From Spirochaetaceae bacterium (GTDB taxonomy: Bacteria > Spirochaetota > Spirochaetia > CADAEX01): 64,000 nucleotides of DNA. Positions 1-9,273 of the stretch are shown here, one piece after another. The stretch is from assembly GCA_009780675.1 (NCBI GenBank), contig WQZP01000007.1:33259-97258 (forward strand), in the 5' to 3' direction. The position numbers and the translations under genes were made by a program. The notes beneath the pieces are model-generated. The model worked only from the letters and a program-made list of their open reading frames with translations, was not told where the DNA came from and did no database searches. The first letter of the stretch is position 1, and each line of letters starts with the position of its first letter.

Positions 1-2
1 TG

Positions 3-500
3 GGGTATGACGTATATGTGATTGATCCATATGATGGTACAGGCAATGGTCCTGTGGAATATGAAAATTTTGTACAAAGATATCCAGATGTAAAAATAAT
101 TCGTAAATATTTTACGACTAACATGAGTGAGTTTAAAGAGAATGAATTTGACTGCATATTTTCTGTGTCGGTATTAGAGCATATATCGAATGAAGATTTT
201 CCGGTTTTTTTTGATGCAGTAAAAAAATATTTAAAACAAGACGGATACACAATTCATGCTATTGACCACATTCAGAGAGGGCTTGGAGATGAGGAAAGTC
301 GGAAAAAAATGAAATTGATTTGCAGTGAAATACATTTGGATGAAAAAGAATTAGAAAGCGTTCTAAAAAAATCCGATGAAGATACAGAGACTTTTTATTT
401 ATCAGCATATGGATTTAATCTATGGAGAAGAGGAGTGCTGTATAAAGATTTTCCCATGAGAAGGTTTATCTCTGTGAATCTTTGCAGTAAAATGAATTAG
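3..500 (+). CDS. Class I SAM-dependent methyltransferase, 5' end cut by window
   Basis: The open frame runs from the first bases of the window, so the N-terminus, including the glycine-rich SAM loop, lies outside. What remains starts inside a Rossmann-type methyltransferase: an acidic strand end (VYVIDPYDGTG) and then FDCIFSVSVLEHI, the usual post-motif strand with the SVLEH signature of class I methyltransferases. A GTG at 18 could be taken as a start, but the upstream in-frame codons (GYDVYV) fit the fold, so the gene is treated as partial. It sits upstream of a glycosyltransferase in the polysaccharide island, so a sugar or lipid-carrier substrate is likely; the substrate cannot be read from the sequence. 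Confidence 0.75.
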   Translation, partial: GYDVYVIDPYDGTGNGPVEYENFVQRYPDVKIIRKYFTTNMSEFKENEFDCIFSVSVLEHISNEDFPVFFDAVKKYLKQDGYTIHAIDHIQRGLGDEESRKKMKLICSEIHLDEKELESVLKKSDEDTETFYLSAYGFNLWRRGVLYKDFPMRRFISVNLCSKMN

Positions 501-635
501 CATACTCGGCATGCTGTAGGTGTATTGAGTCAACCATAAAAAACAAGCGATACGCTTAGCATCGAGGTTGTGAGCAATATATGCAAACTGTAATGCTGCA
601 TCTTGGAAGAATTAAATAGTTTTAAAGGAGGAATG

Positions 636-3089
636 ATGGTTTCTGTTAGGTTTTGTAAAATTTTATTAAGTCTCAAGGTAATAACTGCCATATTATTATG
701 TATAAATATTTTGTTTTCACTTTTTTCCTCATCAAGATTATTTTTTATAAGCCTTGTGGAAAAATATGTGATGCATAGAGCGCTGAATGTATCTCATTGG
801 GATTCTGTTGTTTTTAATTATTCAATAATTTTTATTATTATTTTTGGAGTGTTGTTGCTATACTTGTACAGCATAAACATAATAAATTCGAAGATCAAAA
901 ATATTATTCAAAAAAAAGTGTTGGTGTTTTTATTAATAATTTTATCCGGTCTGGCAATAACGCAAATATTCCTTACTTCAGGTGATTTGAGGGATATGCT
1001 TGTAAGAGAACAATACGTAATAAGATATACACAAGATGAATTGTACAGTAATCTTAAAGATTTTTCTATTGAAGGAAGCGTGATAATTTCTACAAGCAAT
1101 GATCCATGGATTTTTTTGGATACAACTAGTGTAAAACCATTTAAATATATAAGACTGGATATTGACTTACTTGGCGCAGAGAGAGTGTGGGCACAGTTTT
1201 TTTATTGGTCTGTCTCTGAAGAATGGTTTTCAGAAGCTAACTCAAAGCGACAAATATTAAGAAACGGTGTAAACCATATTAGGATTCCCATTCGAGAATA
1301 CAGAGGCATAAGGCTTGATTTAACAGAAATAGAAGGAGTTGCGCTTTCTGTGCGATCGGTTGAGTTAACGAATAAATTTAGGCCGTCCCCAAGGGATATG
1401 TTGCTGGGAGTATTATTGAATGCCCTTTGGTGGGGTATCTTTATCTTGGTATTTAAAATAGCTTATTTAAAGAAACATTTAATGGAATTTATCTCGATTA
1501 TAAAATTGGGTATGAATAAAGCGGCTGAAAAATTGAGTACGATGTACCCATCCGAATATCTGGAAAAGTTATGGAAAAGTATTACGTTTCCTGTTAAGAT
1601 TACGTTTGTTTCAACCATAATTATAGGGTTAATTGCTTATTTATTTCATATTACTAACATGTTGCCCAATCATGATTCTGTTTTCGTATATCACGATTCA
1701 CGCTGGATAGTGACCCAGGGGCGATGGTTTTTTTCTATAGCGGATCGGTTGAACAGCTATTATATATTACCATGGGTTAGCGGTTTTATGACAATTATTT
1801 ATATAGCTATTTCTGCTTGTCTTGTCATAAAATGTCTAAGAATTAATAATAACCTTAATTGTGTTTTAATTTCAGGTCTAATGGTTTCTTTTCCTTCAGT
1901 TACCATTGCGTTATTGTATTTTGCTGATACTTTTTATTTTTCACTACTTCTTGCTTGCCTTGCAGTCTATATTACCGCTCGGTTTCGTTTTGGTTTCTGT
2001 ATAGGATTTGTTTTTATTGCTATGTCTCTAGGTATTTATCAAGCGTTTATTTCTGTTGCCGCAGGTCTTGCAGTTGGAATTCTTATTGTCGATATACTGC
2101 AGACGAACATTCCGGTAAAAAAAATATTATTGAAAGGAATGCGTTTATTTTTAATGTTGCTATTAGGTCTTATAGCATATTTTATAATGGTTAAAATGTC
2201 ATTGAAGTATTATCAAGCAGGACTGACGACTTACATGGGGATTGACGAAATGGGTAGAATACCTATTGCTATGCTTCCTCTATTTATAAAACAAGCATAT
2301 GCCGGTATATATCATTTTTTTGTTAACGACATATATAATGCTCACAGCTTCTTTTTGCCAAACATCTTATCCGTTTTATTTTTTATATCCTGTATAATTT
2401 TTGTTATAATTGTCAAAGAAAAACAGCTTATAAAGAAGAGGGCACATTTCTTTCTTCTTATTTTTCTATCTATTTTATTTCCTATTGCCAGCAATGTTAT
2501 ATATTTAATGAATGCCAGTTTTATTTATTTAAATATGATTTACGGGGTTGTTTTAGTACCAATAGCGGTAATAGTGTTATTGGAGACAGTTCAAAAAAAT
2601 ATGTGTATTAATGGAAGCCAATTTACCCAATTTTTTAAGCGCATAGCTTGTTGGATGATATCTATTTCTTTTTTACTCTGCATTTATAATTATGTAATTT
2701 TTGCAAACATAATATATAAAAAAGCTCATATTGTATATGAACAGGGGTATGCTTATTCCGTTGAGTTAGCAACACGTATTCAAAGCACAGATGGGTATAC
2801 AATGGATATTCCTGTTTTATTATATGGTGATCGCGGTGCGTCCATAAACGAGCATCCTGCTTTTAATAAATTTAAATGGCTTACTGGTTCTACGCCCAAT
2901 CTTCCCGCGAGTTATAGTTATGTTCCGTTTATGCAAAATTATCTTGGTTTTAGAGATGGTCTTAAGATCTTCGAGCCCGTGCATTTTGAACTATATAATA
3001 TCGAGAAGCAAGAGTTATATATTATGCCACGCTATCCGGAGCCAGGATCAATAAAAAGAATAAATGATGTATTGGTTGTCAAATTTTAA
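636..3089 (+). CDS. GtrII-type multi-pass membrane glucosyltransferase
   Basis: A protein of about 817 residues. Three hydrophobic helices lie in the first 125 residues, then a soluble stretch (about 125-250) ending in GIRLDLTEIEGVALSV, which resembles the beta module of later island proteins. A polytopic domain follows from about 330, opening with LPNHDSVFVYHDSRWIVTQG. That signature fits the Glucos_trans_II (GtrII) family, which adds glucose from an undecaprenyl carrier to O-antigen in the periplasm. AAAGGAGG at 624-631 sits 4 bases before ATG 636, so this start is preferred over TTG 603 or ATG 633. The N-terminal SVRFCKIL recurs in the stump at 12666. GtrA and GtrB partners lie 8 kb downstream. 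Confidence 0.7.
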   Translation: MVSVRFCKILLSLKVITAILLCINILFSLFSSSRLFFISLVEKYVMHRALNVSHWDSVVFNYSIIFIIIFGVLLLYLYSINIINSKIKNIIQKKVLVFLLIILSGLAITQIFLTSGDLRDMLVREQYVIRYTQDELYSNLKDFSIEGSVIISTSNDPWIFLDTTSVKPFKYIRLDIDLLGAERVWAQFFYWSVSEEWFSEANSKRQILRNGVNHIRIPIREYRGIRLDLTEIEGVALSVRSVELTNKFRPSPRDMLLGVLLNALWWGIFILVFKIAYLKKHLMEFISIIKLGMNKAAEKLSTMYPSEYLEKLWKSITFPVKITFVSTIIIGLIAYLFHITNMLPNHDSVFVYHDSRWIVTQGRWFFSIADRLNSYYILPWVSGFMTIIYIAISACLVIKCLRINNNLNCVLISGLMVSFPSVTIALLYFADTFYFSLLLACLAVYITARFRFGFCIGFVFIAMSLGIYQAFISVAAGLAVGILIVDILQTNIPVKKILLKGMRLFLMLLLGLIAYFIMVKMSLKYYQAGLTTYMGIDEMGRIPIAMLPLFIKQAYAGIYHFFVNDIYNAHSFFLPNILSVLFFISCIIFVIIVKEKQLIKKRAHFFLLIFLSILFPIASNVIYLMNASFIYLNMIYGVVLVPIAVIVLLETVQKNMCINGSQFTQFFKRIACWMISISFLLCIYNYVIFANIIYKKAHIVYEQGYAYSVELATRIQSTDGYTMDIPVLLYGDRGASINEHPAFNKFKWLTGSTPNLPASYSYVPFMQNYLGFRDGLKIFEPVHFELYNIEKQELYIMPRYPEPGSIKRINDVLVVKF

Positions 3090-3106
3090 AGTACAAAGGA
3101 AAAAAC

Positions 3107-3886
3107 ATGAAAGTAGCAATCTTAGCCGGCGGGCTTGGAACCCGTCTTTCAGAAGAAACAAATTTGATTCCAAAACCCATGGTAGAAATTGGTGGGCGCC
3201 CAATTCTATGGCATATAATGAAAATTTACTCTTATTGGGGTTTTAATGATTTTATTATTCTTACAGGCTACAAATCCCATGTCATTAAAGATTATTTTAT
3301 TAATTATTATACACGTTATTCGGATATTACAATTGATATGGCAAATAATTCGGTTGAACTACACAACCATAGGACCGAGCCCTGGAAGGTTACCATGCTC
3401 TATACAGGGCAGGAAACCATGACAGGGGGCCGATTACTTGCCGCAAAAGATATTATTGGAAGAGAACGCTTTATGTTAACTTATGGTGATGGGGTAAGTA
3501 ATGTCAATATTCCTGATTTAATTAAATCGCACGAGCATTCTGGAAAGTATGCAACATTAACATCTATACAGCCCAGCGGGCGTTTTGGTGCGTTGGATAT
3601 CAAAGAAGATGGAGCAATAACTTCTTTTAAAGAAAAACCAGATGGTGATAATGCCTGGATTAATGGCGGTTTTTTTGTAATGGAACACAATGTGTTTGAC
3701 TATTTGACCGAAGGCAACGATACTATTTTGGAGAGAAAGCCCCTTGAGACTTTGGCAGAAGAAGGACAGCTTAATGCTTATAAACATACAGGTTTTTGGC
3801 GGCCAATGGATACTTTAAAAGATAAAAATGATTTAACTGATATGTGGACAAAGGGGACAGCCCCATGGGCGATGTGGTTAAAATAA
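3107..3886 (+). CDS. rfbF: Glucose-1-phosphate cytidylyltransferase
   Basis: Makes CDP-glucose from CTP and glucose 1-phosphate, the entry step of CDP-6-deoxysugar pathways. The N-terminus carries the nucleotidyltransferase loop AGGLGTRLSEET (residues 7-18) followed by PKPMVEIGGRPILWHIM. FRPMDTLKD-type sequence near the C-terminus (FWRPMDTLKDKND) is typical of RfbF, and 259 residues is the usual length. The stop codon TAA (3884-3886) shares its last A with the ATG of rfbG, so the two are translationally coupled. Confidence 0.93.
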   Translation: MKVAILAGGLGTRLSEETNLIPKPMVEIGGRPILWHIMKIYSYWGFNDFIILTGYKSHVIKDYFINYYTRYSDITIDMANNSVELHNHRTEPWKVTMLYTGQETMTGGRLLAAKDIIGRERFMLTYGDGVSNVNIPDLIKSHEHSGKYATLTSIQPSGRFGALDIKEDGAITSFKEKPDGDNAWINGGFFVMEHNVFDYLTEGNDTILERKPLETLAEEGQLNAYKHTGFWRPMDTLKDKNDLTDMWTKGTAPWAMWLK

Positions 3887-4932
3887 TGCTTGATTTTTAT
3901 AAAAATAAAAATGTTTTTTTAACAGGACACACAGGATTCAAGGGCGCATGGCTTTCCAGAATTCTTTTACAGGCTGGAGCAGCCAATGTTACAGGATATG
4001 CTCTTGAACCACACACTACACCATCGCTTTTTGTTCAGACAAAAACAGAAAAAAATATAAATTCTATAATAGCTGATATCAGAGATCGTAATACTCTTGT
4101 TTGGGCAGTACAGAATGCAAAACCAGATATTATATTTCACTTAGCAGCCCAGCCTCTTGTGAGGCTTTCCTACCGTGAACCGGTTGGTACATATGATACA
4201 AATATTATGGGAACTGTGAATATTCTTGAAGCAGTGCGGCAAACATCTTCGGTGCAATCTTTCGTGAATATTACAACAGATAAGGTTTATGAAAATAAAG
4301 AATGGTGCTGGGGTTATCGCGAGAATGAGAATTTATGTGGCTTTGACCCTTATTCCAACAGTAAGTCATGTGCTGAGCTAGTGACGTATAGTTATCGCAA
4401 TGCTTTTTTTAAGGATAAAGGCTCTTCTGCTATTTCCACTGCACGCTCTGGTAATGTCATAGGTGGTGGCGATTACGCTGAAGACAGGATTATTCCTGAT
4501 TGTGTACGAGCAATGGGAGCAGGAACAGAGATTATCATAAGAAACCCCCACTCCACGCGCCCGTATCAATATGTCTTGGAATGTTTGTATGGGTATTTAC
4601 TACTTGCGGAAAAGCAGTATAATAACAAGAATTTCGAGGGGTCGTACAACTTCGGACCTGATGACGACAGTTGCGTGACGAACGAACAGCTTGTCAATTT
4701 GTTTTGTGATGCGTGGGGGGGAGATGCGTTGTGGCGCGTCCAGGGAGACGGCGGTCCGCATGAAGCTAATTTTTTGAAGCTTGATTGTTCAAAGGCAAAG
4801 TCAATACTTGGATGGAAGCCATGTTGGGACATAAGGACTGCAGTTGAAAAGACTGTAGAATTCGCAAAAATCACTGCCGATGATGAAAGAAGCGCCTGCG
4901 TTGACCGGCAGATCGGAGCGTACTTTGGCTGA
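3886..4932 (+). CDS. rfbG: CDP-glucose 4,6-dehydratase
   Basis: Converts CDP-glucose to CDP-4-keto-6-deoxyglucose, an SDR-type NAD enzyme. The N-terminus NVFLTGHTGFKGAWLS holds the Rossmann glycine loop, followed by the TTDKVY strand and the YSNSK (YxxxK) catalytic pair. GTG 3844 and ATG 3865 are in frame upstream but lie inside rfbF. ATG 3886 overlaps the rfbF stop (TAATG) and gives about 348 residues, close to the family length, so it is preferred. No rfbH-like C3 dehydrase follows in this window, so the 4-keto product is probably used without 3-deoxygenation. Confidence 0.93.
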   Translation: MLDFYKNKNVFLTGHTGFKGAWLSRILLQAGAANVTGYALEPHTTPSLFVQTKTEKNINSIIADIRDRNTLVWAVQNAKPDIIFHLAAQPLVRLSYREPVGTYDTNIMGTVNILEAVRQTSSVQSFVNITTDKVYENKEWCWGYRENENLCGFDPYSNSKSCAELVTYSYRNAFFKDKGSSAISTARSGNVIGGGDYAEDRIIPDCVRAMGAGTEIIIRNPHSTRPYQYVLECLYGYLLLAEKQYNNKNFEGSYNFGPDDDSCVTNEQLVNLFCDAWGGDALWRVQGDGGPHEANFLKLDCSKAKSILGWKPCWDIRTAVEKTVEFAKITADDERSACVDRQIGAYFG

Positions 4933-5644
4933 ATTCGATAAATTTGCTCAAAATTATTCTGATGAAGCTGCAAAGGACTTGGGAAATTTCGAGAAATACC
5001 GCAATACTGCTTTTCTATACAAAAGCCAATACCTAAAATACATTTTGCCAAAAGAGCCGAAAGGAATACTTGATTTTGGTTGTGGAGTAGGATTGAATGT
5101 ACCATATTTGAAAAAATATTTTCCAAACGCAAATCTGTTCGGTTGTGATGTATCATCGGAGTCAATAAAGATCGCCGAAGATAATTTTCCATACTGCGAA
5201 TTCTCAGTTGTGAATACGCCGGAAGGGCTGATGCGGTTCAGAGATAAAATCAATGTAATATTTGTCAGCACCGTTTTACATCATATACCGTCTGTTGAAC
5301 ATGAGAAGTGGATTAACGGGCTTCATTTGGCAATGAACAGCGGGGACTATCTGGTAATTTTTGAACACAATATAAAAAACCCGATAACGGCAAAAGTTGT
5401 TAAAGGGTCAAAAGGGGATGAAGAAGCGATAATGCTTGACGCGAGATACTGTGAGCAGCTCGTGAAAGGCAGGTTTTATGGAACACTGGTGAGGAATCAA
5501 GAGATTAAAGTAACTTGCAATAACGTAAGGCTACGCTACACTTACTTCTTCCCTTGGCGAAGCAGTCTATTTACAGCTATTGAACGGTTTTTATGGTTCA
5601 TCCCGCTCGGCGCACAGTATTGTGTGTATGCAAGAAAATTGTAA
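4925..5644 (+). CDS. Class I SAM-dependent methyltransferase of the CDP-sugar block
   Basis: Contains the SAM-binding loop GILDFGCGVGLN, the acidic strand LFGCDVSSESI and the VIFVSTVLHHIP post-loop motif. TTG 4925 has GGAG at 4915-4918 six bases upstream and overlaps the rfbG stop; ATG 4880 lacks a ribosome site, so TTG is preferred (about 239 residues). Its position between rfbG and the two-carbon transfer enzymes suggests methylation of the nucleotide sugar or its branch. A separate role on the finished chain cannot be excluded. Confidence 0.8.
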   Translation: MAEFDKFAQNYSDEAAKDLGNFEKYRNTAFLYKSQYLKYILPKEPKGILDFGCGVGLNVPYLKKYFPNANLFGCDVSSESIKIAEDNFPYCEFSVVNTPEGLMRFRDKINVIFVSTVLHHIPSVEHEKWINGLHLAMNSGDYLVIFEHNIKNPITAKVVKGSKGDEEAIMLDARYCEQLVKGRFYGTLVRNQEIKVTCNNVRLRYTYFFPWRSSLFTAIERFLWFIPLGAQYCVYARKL

Positions 5645-5660
5645 GGATGATTGGTAAATT

Positions 5661-6710
5661 ATGAATAAGCGCATTCAAATTTTGGACTGTACCCTTAGGG
5701 ACGGCGGACTTGGTCTTGAGGACGCAAGGATAAACAAAGAAGCTGACCTTGTATTTTCCAAAGATGACATGGATGGTGTGTCACACAATTTGAGCCGTTC
5801 TGGTATAGATATCATTGAAATTGGCTCAATAGAAATATCAAATGATGATAAAAGAAACATGGCTATATATCAAAATATGGAAAGCATTTCCAATGAAATA
5901 CCTAAGCTGTACAATCCTAATCAAATGTATGCTGCTTTATACAGAGGCCCTGATACACCTTTATCAGACATTCCATATTGGAATGAGTCTTATTGTAAAG
6001 CAGTCAGAGTAATACTGCGTTATTCAGAACTTAAAAAATCTTTGGATTTTTGCAGAGAGCTTTCAAAGAAGAACTATAAAGTATTTATACAACCAATGGT
6101 CACAATGCGTTATACAAAGGATGAGCTGCAAATGCTTATTGATGATGCGAACGAGATGTCCGCCTATGCTTTATATTTTGTTGACAGTTACGGGTATATG
6201 CTTGATCAGGATGTAAAGCATTTCTTTTCAACATTTGATAAAGGCTTGAATGCATCAATAAAAATTGGTTTTCATGCTCACAATAACATGAATTTGGCGT
6301 TTTCAAACGTACTTGCTTTTATTATGCAAGAGTCCGACAGAGGACTTATTGTTGATTCCTGCTGCCTCGGCATGGGACAAGGAGCTGGAAATCTCCAAAC
6401 CGAGATTATAGTTGATCACCTGAATAAGTATTATGGAACTTCCTATAATTATGATGCAGTACTCATGGCTTGTGAAATAATAGAAAAATATTCAAATACA
6501 AGTTTATGGGGTTATTCGCTAACGCGTTTTCTTCCTGCAATTAATAAATCAGCATATAAAATTTCATTAACCTTGAGGAATAAATATAAACTTTCTTTTG
6601 TAGAAATACATAACATTTTAAAAAATATGCCTGGAAAGTACAGGGATCGTTACACCCCTGAAGGCACTAAAGACTTGCTAAAGATGTTTGGCTACACAAA
6701 TTTAATTTAG
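5661..6710 (+). CDS. HMGL-like (DRE-TIM) aldolase domain protein
   Basis: Opens with ILDCTLRDGG, the signature of the HMG-CoA lyase/isopropylmalate synthase/hydroxy-oxovalerate aldolase superfamily, and has the metal-binding IGFHAHNN (HxH) motif near residue 210 and a VDSCCLGMGQGAGN strand. These TIM-barrel enzymes make or break C-C bonds next to a carboxylate, often releasing or using pyruvate. At 349 residues it has the catalytic barrel and a short C-terminal part, without the LeuA allosteric domain. It lies 14 bases before the ThDP enzyme, which suggests a shared substrate such as pyruvate or a 2-oxo acid for sugar branching. The exact reaction is unknown. Confidence 0.8.
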   Translation: MNKRIQILDCTLRDGGLGLEDARINKEADLVFSKDDMDGVSHNLSRSGIDIIEIGSIEISNDDKRNMAIYQNMESISNEIPKLYNPNQMYAALYRGPDTPLSDIPYWNESYCKAVRVILRYSELKKSLDFCRELSKKNYKVFIQPMVTMRYTKDELQMLIDDANEMSAYALYFVDSYGYMLDQDVKHFFSTFDKGLNASIKIGFHAHNNMNLAFSNVLAFIMQESDRGLIVDSCCLGMGQGAGNLQTEIIVDHLNKYYGTSYNYDAVLMACEIIEKYSNTSLWGYSLTRFLPAINKSAYKISLTLRNKYKLSFVEIHNILKNMPGKYRDRYTPEGTKDLLKMFGYTNLI

Positions 6711-6724
6711 GAATAACGTGTCTA

Positions 6725-8434
6725 ATGAAAGCGTCTGACTACATTGTAAATTTTCTTATCGACAAAGGTGTTGCGGATGTCTTTGGAATACCCGGCGGAG
6801 TTGTGCTTGACTTTTTAGACTCAGTGGGCAAGAGAAAAGGCGAGATAGCAGCACACTTGAATTACAATGAACAGGCATCGGCGTTTGCAGCCTGTGGTTA
6901 CGCACAGATTGCTGGAAAATTGGCAGCCGCGTATGCCACGCGCGGACCAGGAATAACAAATATGGTTACTGGCATTACCAATGCCTTTTGCGAATCGCTG
7001 CCGATTTTTTTTATAACCGCACATTCTCATAAAAGCTTTTTATCGGATATACGAATTGAAGAAGAACAGGAATTTGATACGATCAAGATGTTGTCGTCAG
7101 TAACTAAATATGCCGTAAAGATTGAGAATGTTGAAAGCGTGCGTTATGAGATTGAAAAAGCCTGTTATTTTGCACTGAACGAGCGCCCCGGACCGGTGTT
7201 AATTGATTTTTTGTTGAGTGTACTAAGGGCCGACATCGATCCAAAATCACAGCGTCCATTTATACCGGAACAAGATATTAATGATGGGCAAATGTCCGCC
7301 AAAATGATTGCAAACTGCTTAAAGCAGGAGTTAAGTAAAGCGAAACGGCCGGCGGTATTGATCGGTAACGGAATACGGCAGTCCGGTATGTCAAAATATG
7401 TCGAGAGGTTAATAAAAAAATGGAATATCCCCGTTCTTTCAAGCCGCTCCGCTCAGGACATCATTCCTGACTCAAAGAATTATTATGGATACATAGGCAG
7501 TCACGGTATAAGATATAGTAATTTTATCCTGTCTAAATGCGACTTGCTCATTTCGCTTGGAAATAGGCTTATGTTTAAGCCATCATCTAAAACTTTTGGA
7601 GTTATTACCGATAGGGCGAAGATAATAAGGATTGATGTCGACAAAAATGAGTTTCTAAGAGAAATCCCCAATTCCGTATGCTTTGCCGCAGATCTGAGAG
7701 CAGTTATCCCATTACTTGTTGACGCTGATATCGAGTGGCAGGATAGCACTGAGTGGGGTTCTGTCTGCAAAAAAACAAAGGAAACTTTGTATGCCAATGA
7801 CTCAGATTTTCCAGTGAACGTCATTGTTAAGGTAATAAAAAGTGTCGGCTCTCAAACAGTAATAACAAGCGATGTCGGTAATAATGAATTTTTGCTCTCA
7901 AGAGCATATACCCTTTCTGGAGCGACGAATCGGATATTATATTCAAAATCATTCGGGCCGCTCGGCATATCTATGCCTAAAGCAATTGGGGCATTTTATT
8001 CAACAAAAAGCAAAGTCCTCTGTTTTACCGGCGACCAGGGCTTACAGATGAACATTCAGGAACTTCAGTTCATTGTCAAAGAGAATTTGCCGATAGTTAT
8101 CGTTGTACTAAATAATTTTTCGTCCGGCATGATTCGTGATCAGCAAGAGAAAAAGTTTGATTCGCGATTTTTGTGTACGACGCTTAATGATGGTTACAGT
8201 GTACCTAATATTGAAAAGGTTGCAACCGCGTTTGGAATGGGTTATCATCGTTGCGATAATAAGACTGATATCAATGCATTAAAATCTATGCTTGGTGATG
8301 ATGGACCGGTTATAATCGAAATCTTGGTTGACAAGACTGAAGAAATTATTCCTCATTTGCCAGTGGGGTATCCGATGCAAAATATCGCCCCGGAAATAGA
8401 CGGGGTACTTTATGAAAGATTAGAAAGGATGTGA
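6725..8434 (+). CDS. Acetolactate-synthase-like ThDP-dependent enzyme
   Basis: A full-length (569 residue) member of the acetolactate synthase/pyruvate oxidase superfamily. Seen are the ThDP-activating glutamate in HLNYNEQASAFAACGY (about residue 42), and the cofactor motif TGDQGLQMN...VVLNN (GDG-like, with Gln in place of Gly) near 435-465. In the polysaccharide setting the closest described role is YerE, a ThDP flavoenzyme that moves a two-carbon unit from pyruvate to C4 of a CDP-4-keto-sugar. That assignment is inference from the neighbouring rfbF/rfbG. Its TGA overlaps the next gene (ATGTGA). Confidence 0.82.
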   Translation: MKASDYIVNFLIDKGVADVFGIPGGVVLDFLDSVGKRKGEIAAHLNYNEQASAFAACGYAQIAGKLAAAYATRGPGITNMVTGITNAFCESLPIFFITAHSHKSFLSDIRIEEEQEFDTIKMLSSVTKYAVKIENVESVRYEIEKACYFALNERPGPVLIDFLLSVLRADIDPKSQRPFIPEQDINDGQMSAKMIANCLKQELSKAKRPAVLIGNGIRQSGMSKYVERLIKKWNIPVLSSRSAQDIIPDSKNYYGYIGSHGIRYSNFILSKCDLLISLGNRLMFKPSSKTFGVITDRAKIIRIDVDKNEFLREIPNSVCFAADLRAVIPLLVDADIEWQDSTEWGSVCKKTKETLYANDSDFPVNVIVKVIKSVGSQTVITSDVGNNEFLLSRAYTLSGATNRILYSKSFGPLGISMPKAIGAFYSTKSKVLCFTGDQGLQMNIQELQFIVKENLPIVIVVLNNFSSGMIRDQQEKKFDSRFLCTTLNDGYSVPNIEKVATAFGMGYHRCDNKTDINALKSMLGDDGPVIIEILVDKTEEIIPHLPVGYPMQNIAPEIDGVLYERLERM

Positions 8435-9273
8435 AACGCTTTATGTCTACAGATTTGGAACAAAAGGCCCTTGACTTGCGGAAAAGGGTTATTTCAGTAA
8501 GTAAAATGTCAGGAGCGGGTCATATCGCATCGTCTCTTTCGTCAATAGATATTTTGAACGCCCTATATAACGGCGGCATACTTCGTATTGACTGCAAGCA
8601 ACCAGAATGGAGAGAAAGAGATCGCTTTATTCTCAGCAAGGGACATGCCACGTTGGCCCTGTATAATGTTTTGGTCGATGCAGGTTTCGTATCACAAAAG
8701 GATGTCGATAGATATTGTCAGAAAGGAAGTATATTCGGTGGACACACCACTTCATCCGTTCCCGGTGTTGAGTGCAACACTGGCTCTTTGGGTCACGGCC
8801 TCTCTTTTGCCATCGGCTCAGCACTGTGCGCTAGACTTGAAAAAGCCGACTATCTTACTATCGCCCTTTCCGGTGATGGCGAGTGCCAGGAGGGGAGTAT
8901 GTGGGAAGCTGCAATGTTCATCACTCACTATAATTTAATCAATTTGGTCTGGATAATCGACAAGAACAATATACAGCTTTGCGGACGCATCAATGCGGTG
9001 ATGAATCTGGATCCACTTGATGAAAAGCTTAAGGCTTTTGGTTTTGATGTCAAGGTCATAGATGGTCATAACTATGATGAGTTGATGTCCACTATAAAAA
9101 TAGACAGAAACAATCTTCCTGCCAAACCGATAGCAATTATCGCTAACACAATAAAAGGCAAAGGCGTCCCGTTAATGGAAGATGTACCAGAATGGCACGG
9201 GAGGAAGCCCAACGCCGATGATTACGCAATCATATACGAGCAACTGAGAATGCCGAAGGATGCAGGAAAATGA
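8431..9273 (+). CDS. Transketolase N-terminal (ThDP-binding) subunit
   Basis: Carries the N-terminal half of a transketolase: SKGHATLALY (ThDP pyrophosphate histidine), GSLGHGLSFAIGSAL, and GDGECQEGSMWEA...DKNNIQLCG, the GDG-N ThDP motif. About 280 residues, normal for split transketolases. GTG 8431 overlaps the previous stop; ATG 8443 (MSTDLEQ) is an alternative start without clear preference. With the C-terminal subunit it would transfer a glycolaldehyde unit between a ketose and an acceptor. Lying in an O-antigen block rather than beside pentose-phosphate genes, it probably adds a two-carbon branch to a keto-sugar. Confidence 0.88.
   Translation: MKRFMSTDLEQKALDLRKRVISVSKMSGAGHIASSLSSIDILNALYNGGILRIDCKQPEWRERDRFILSKGHATLALYNVLVDAGFVSQKDVDRYCQKGSIFGGHTTSSVPGVECNTGSLGHGLSFAIGSALCARLEKADYLTIALSGDGECQEGSMWEAAMFITHYNLINLVWIIDKNNIQLCGRINAVMNLDPLDEKLKAFGFDVKVIDGHNYDELMSTIKIDRNNLPAKPIAIIANTIKGKGVPLMEDVPEWHGRKPNADDYAIIYEQLRMPKDAGK

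Noticed and set aside
603..635. TTG 603 as start of the GtrII gene
   Set aside because: AAAGGAGG at 624-631 lies inside that extension and is correctly placed for ATG 636.
3844..3885. GTG 3844 as start of rfbG
   Set aside because: It lies within rfbF; ATG 3886 gives the TAATG overlap and a normal family N-terminus.
4566..5192. 208-codon frame on the - strand
   Set aside because: Lies wholly opposite rfbG and the methyltransferase gene, which have clear family motifs; it is an antisense shadow.
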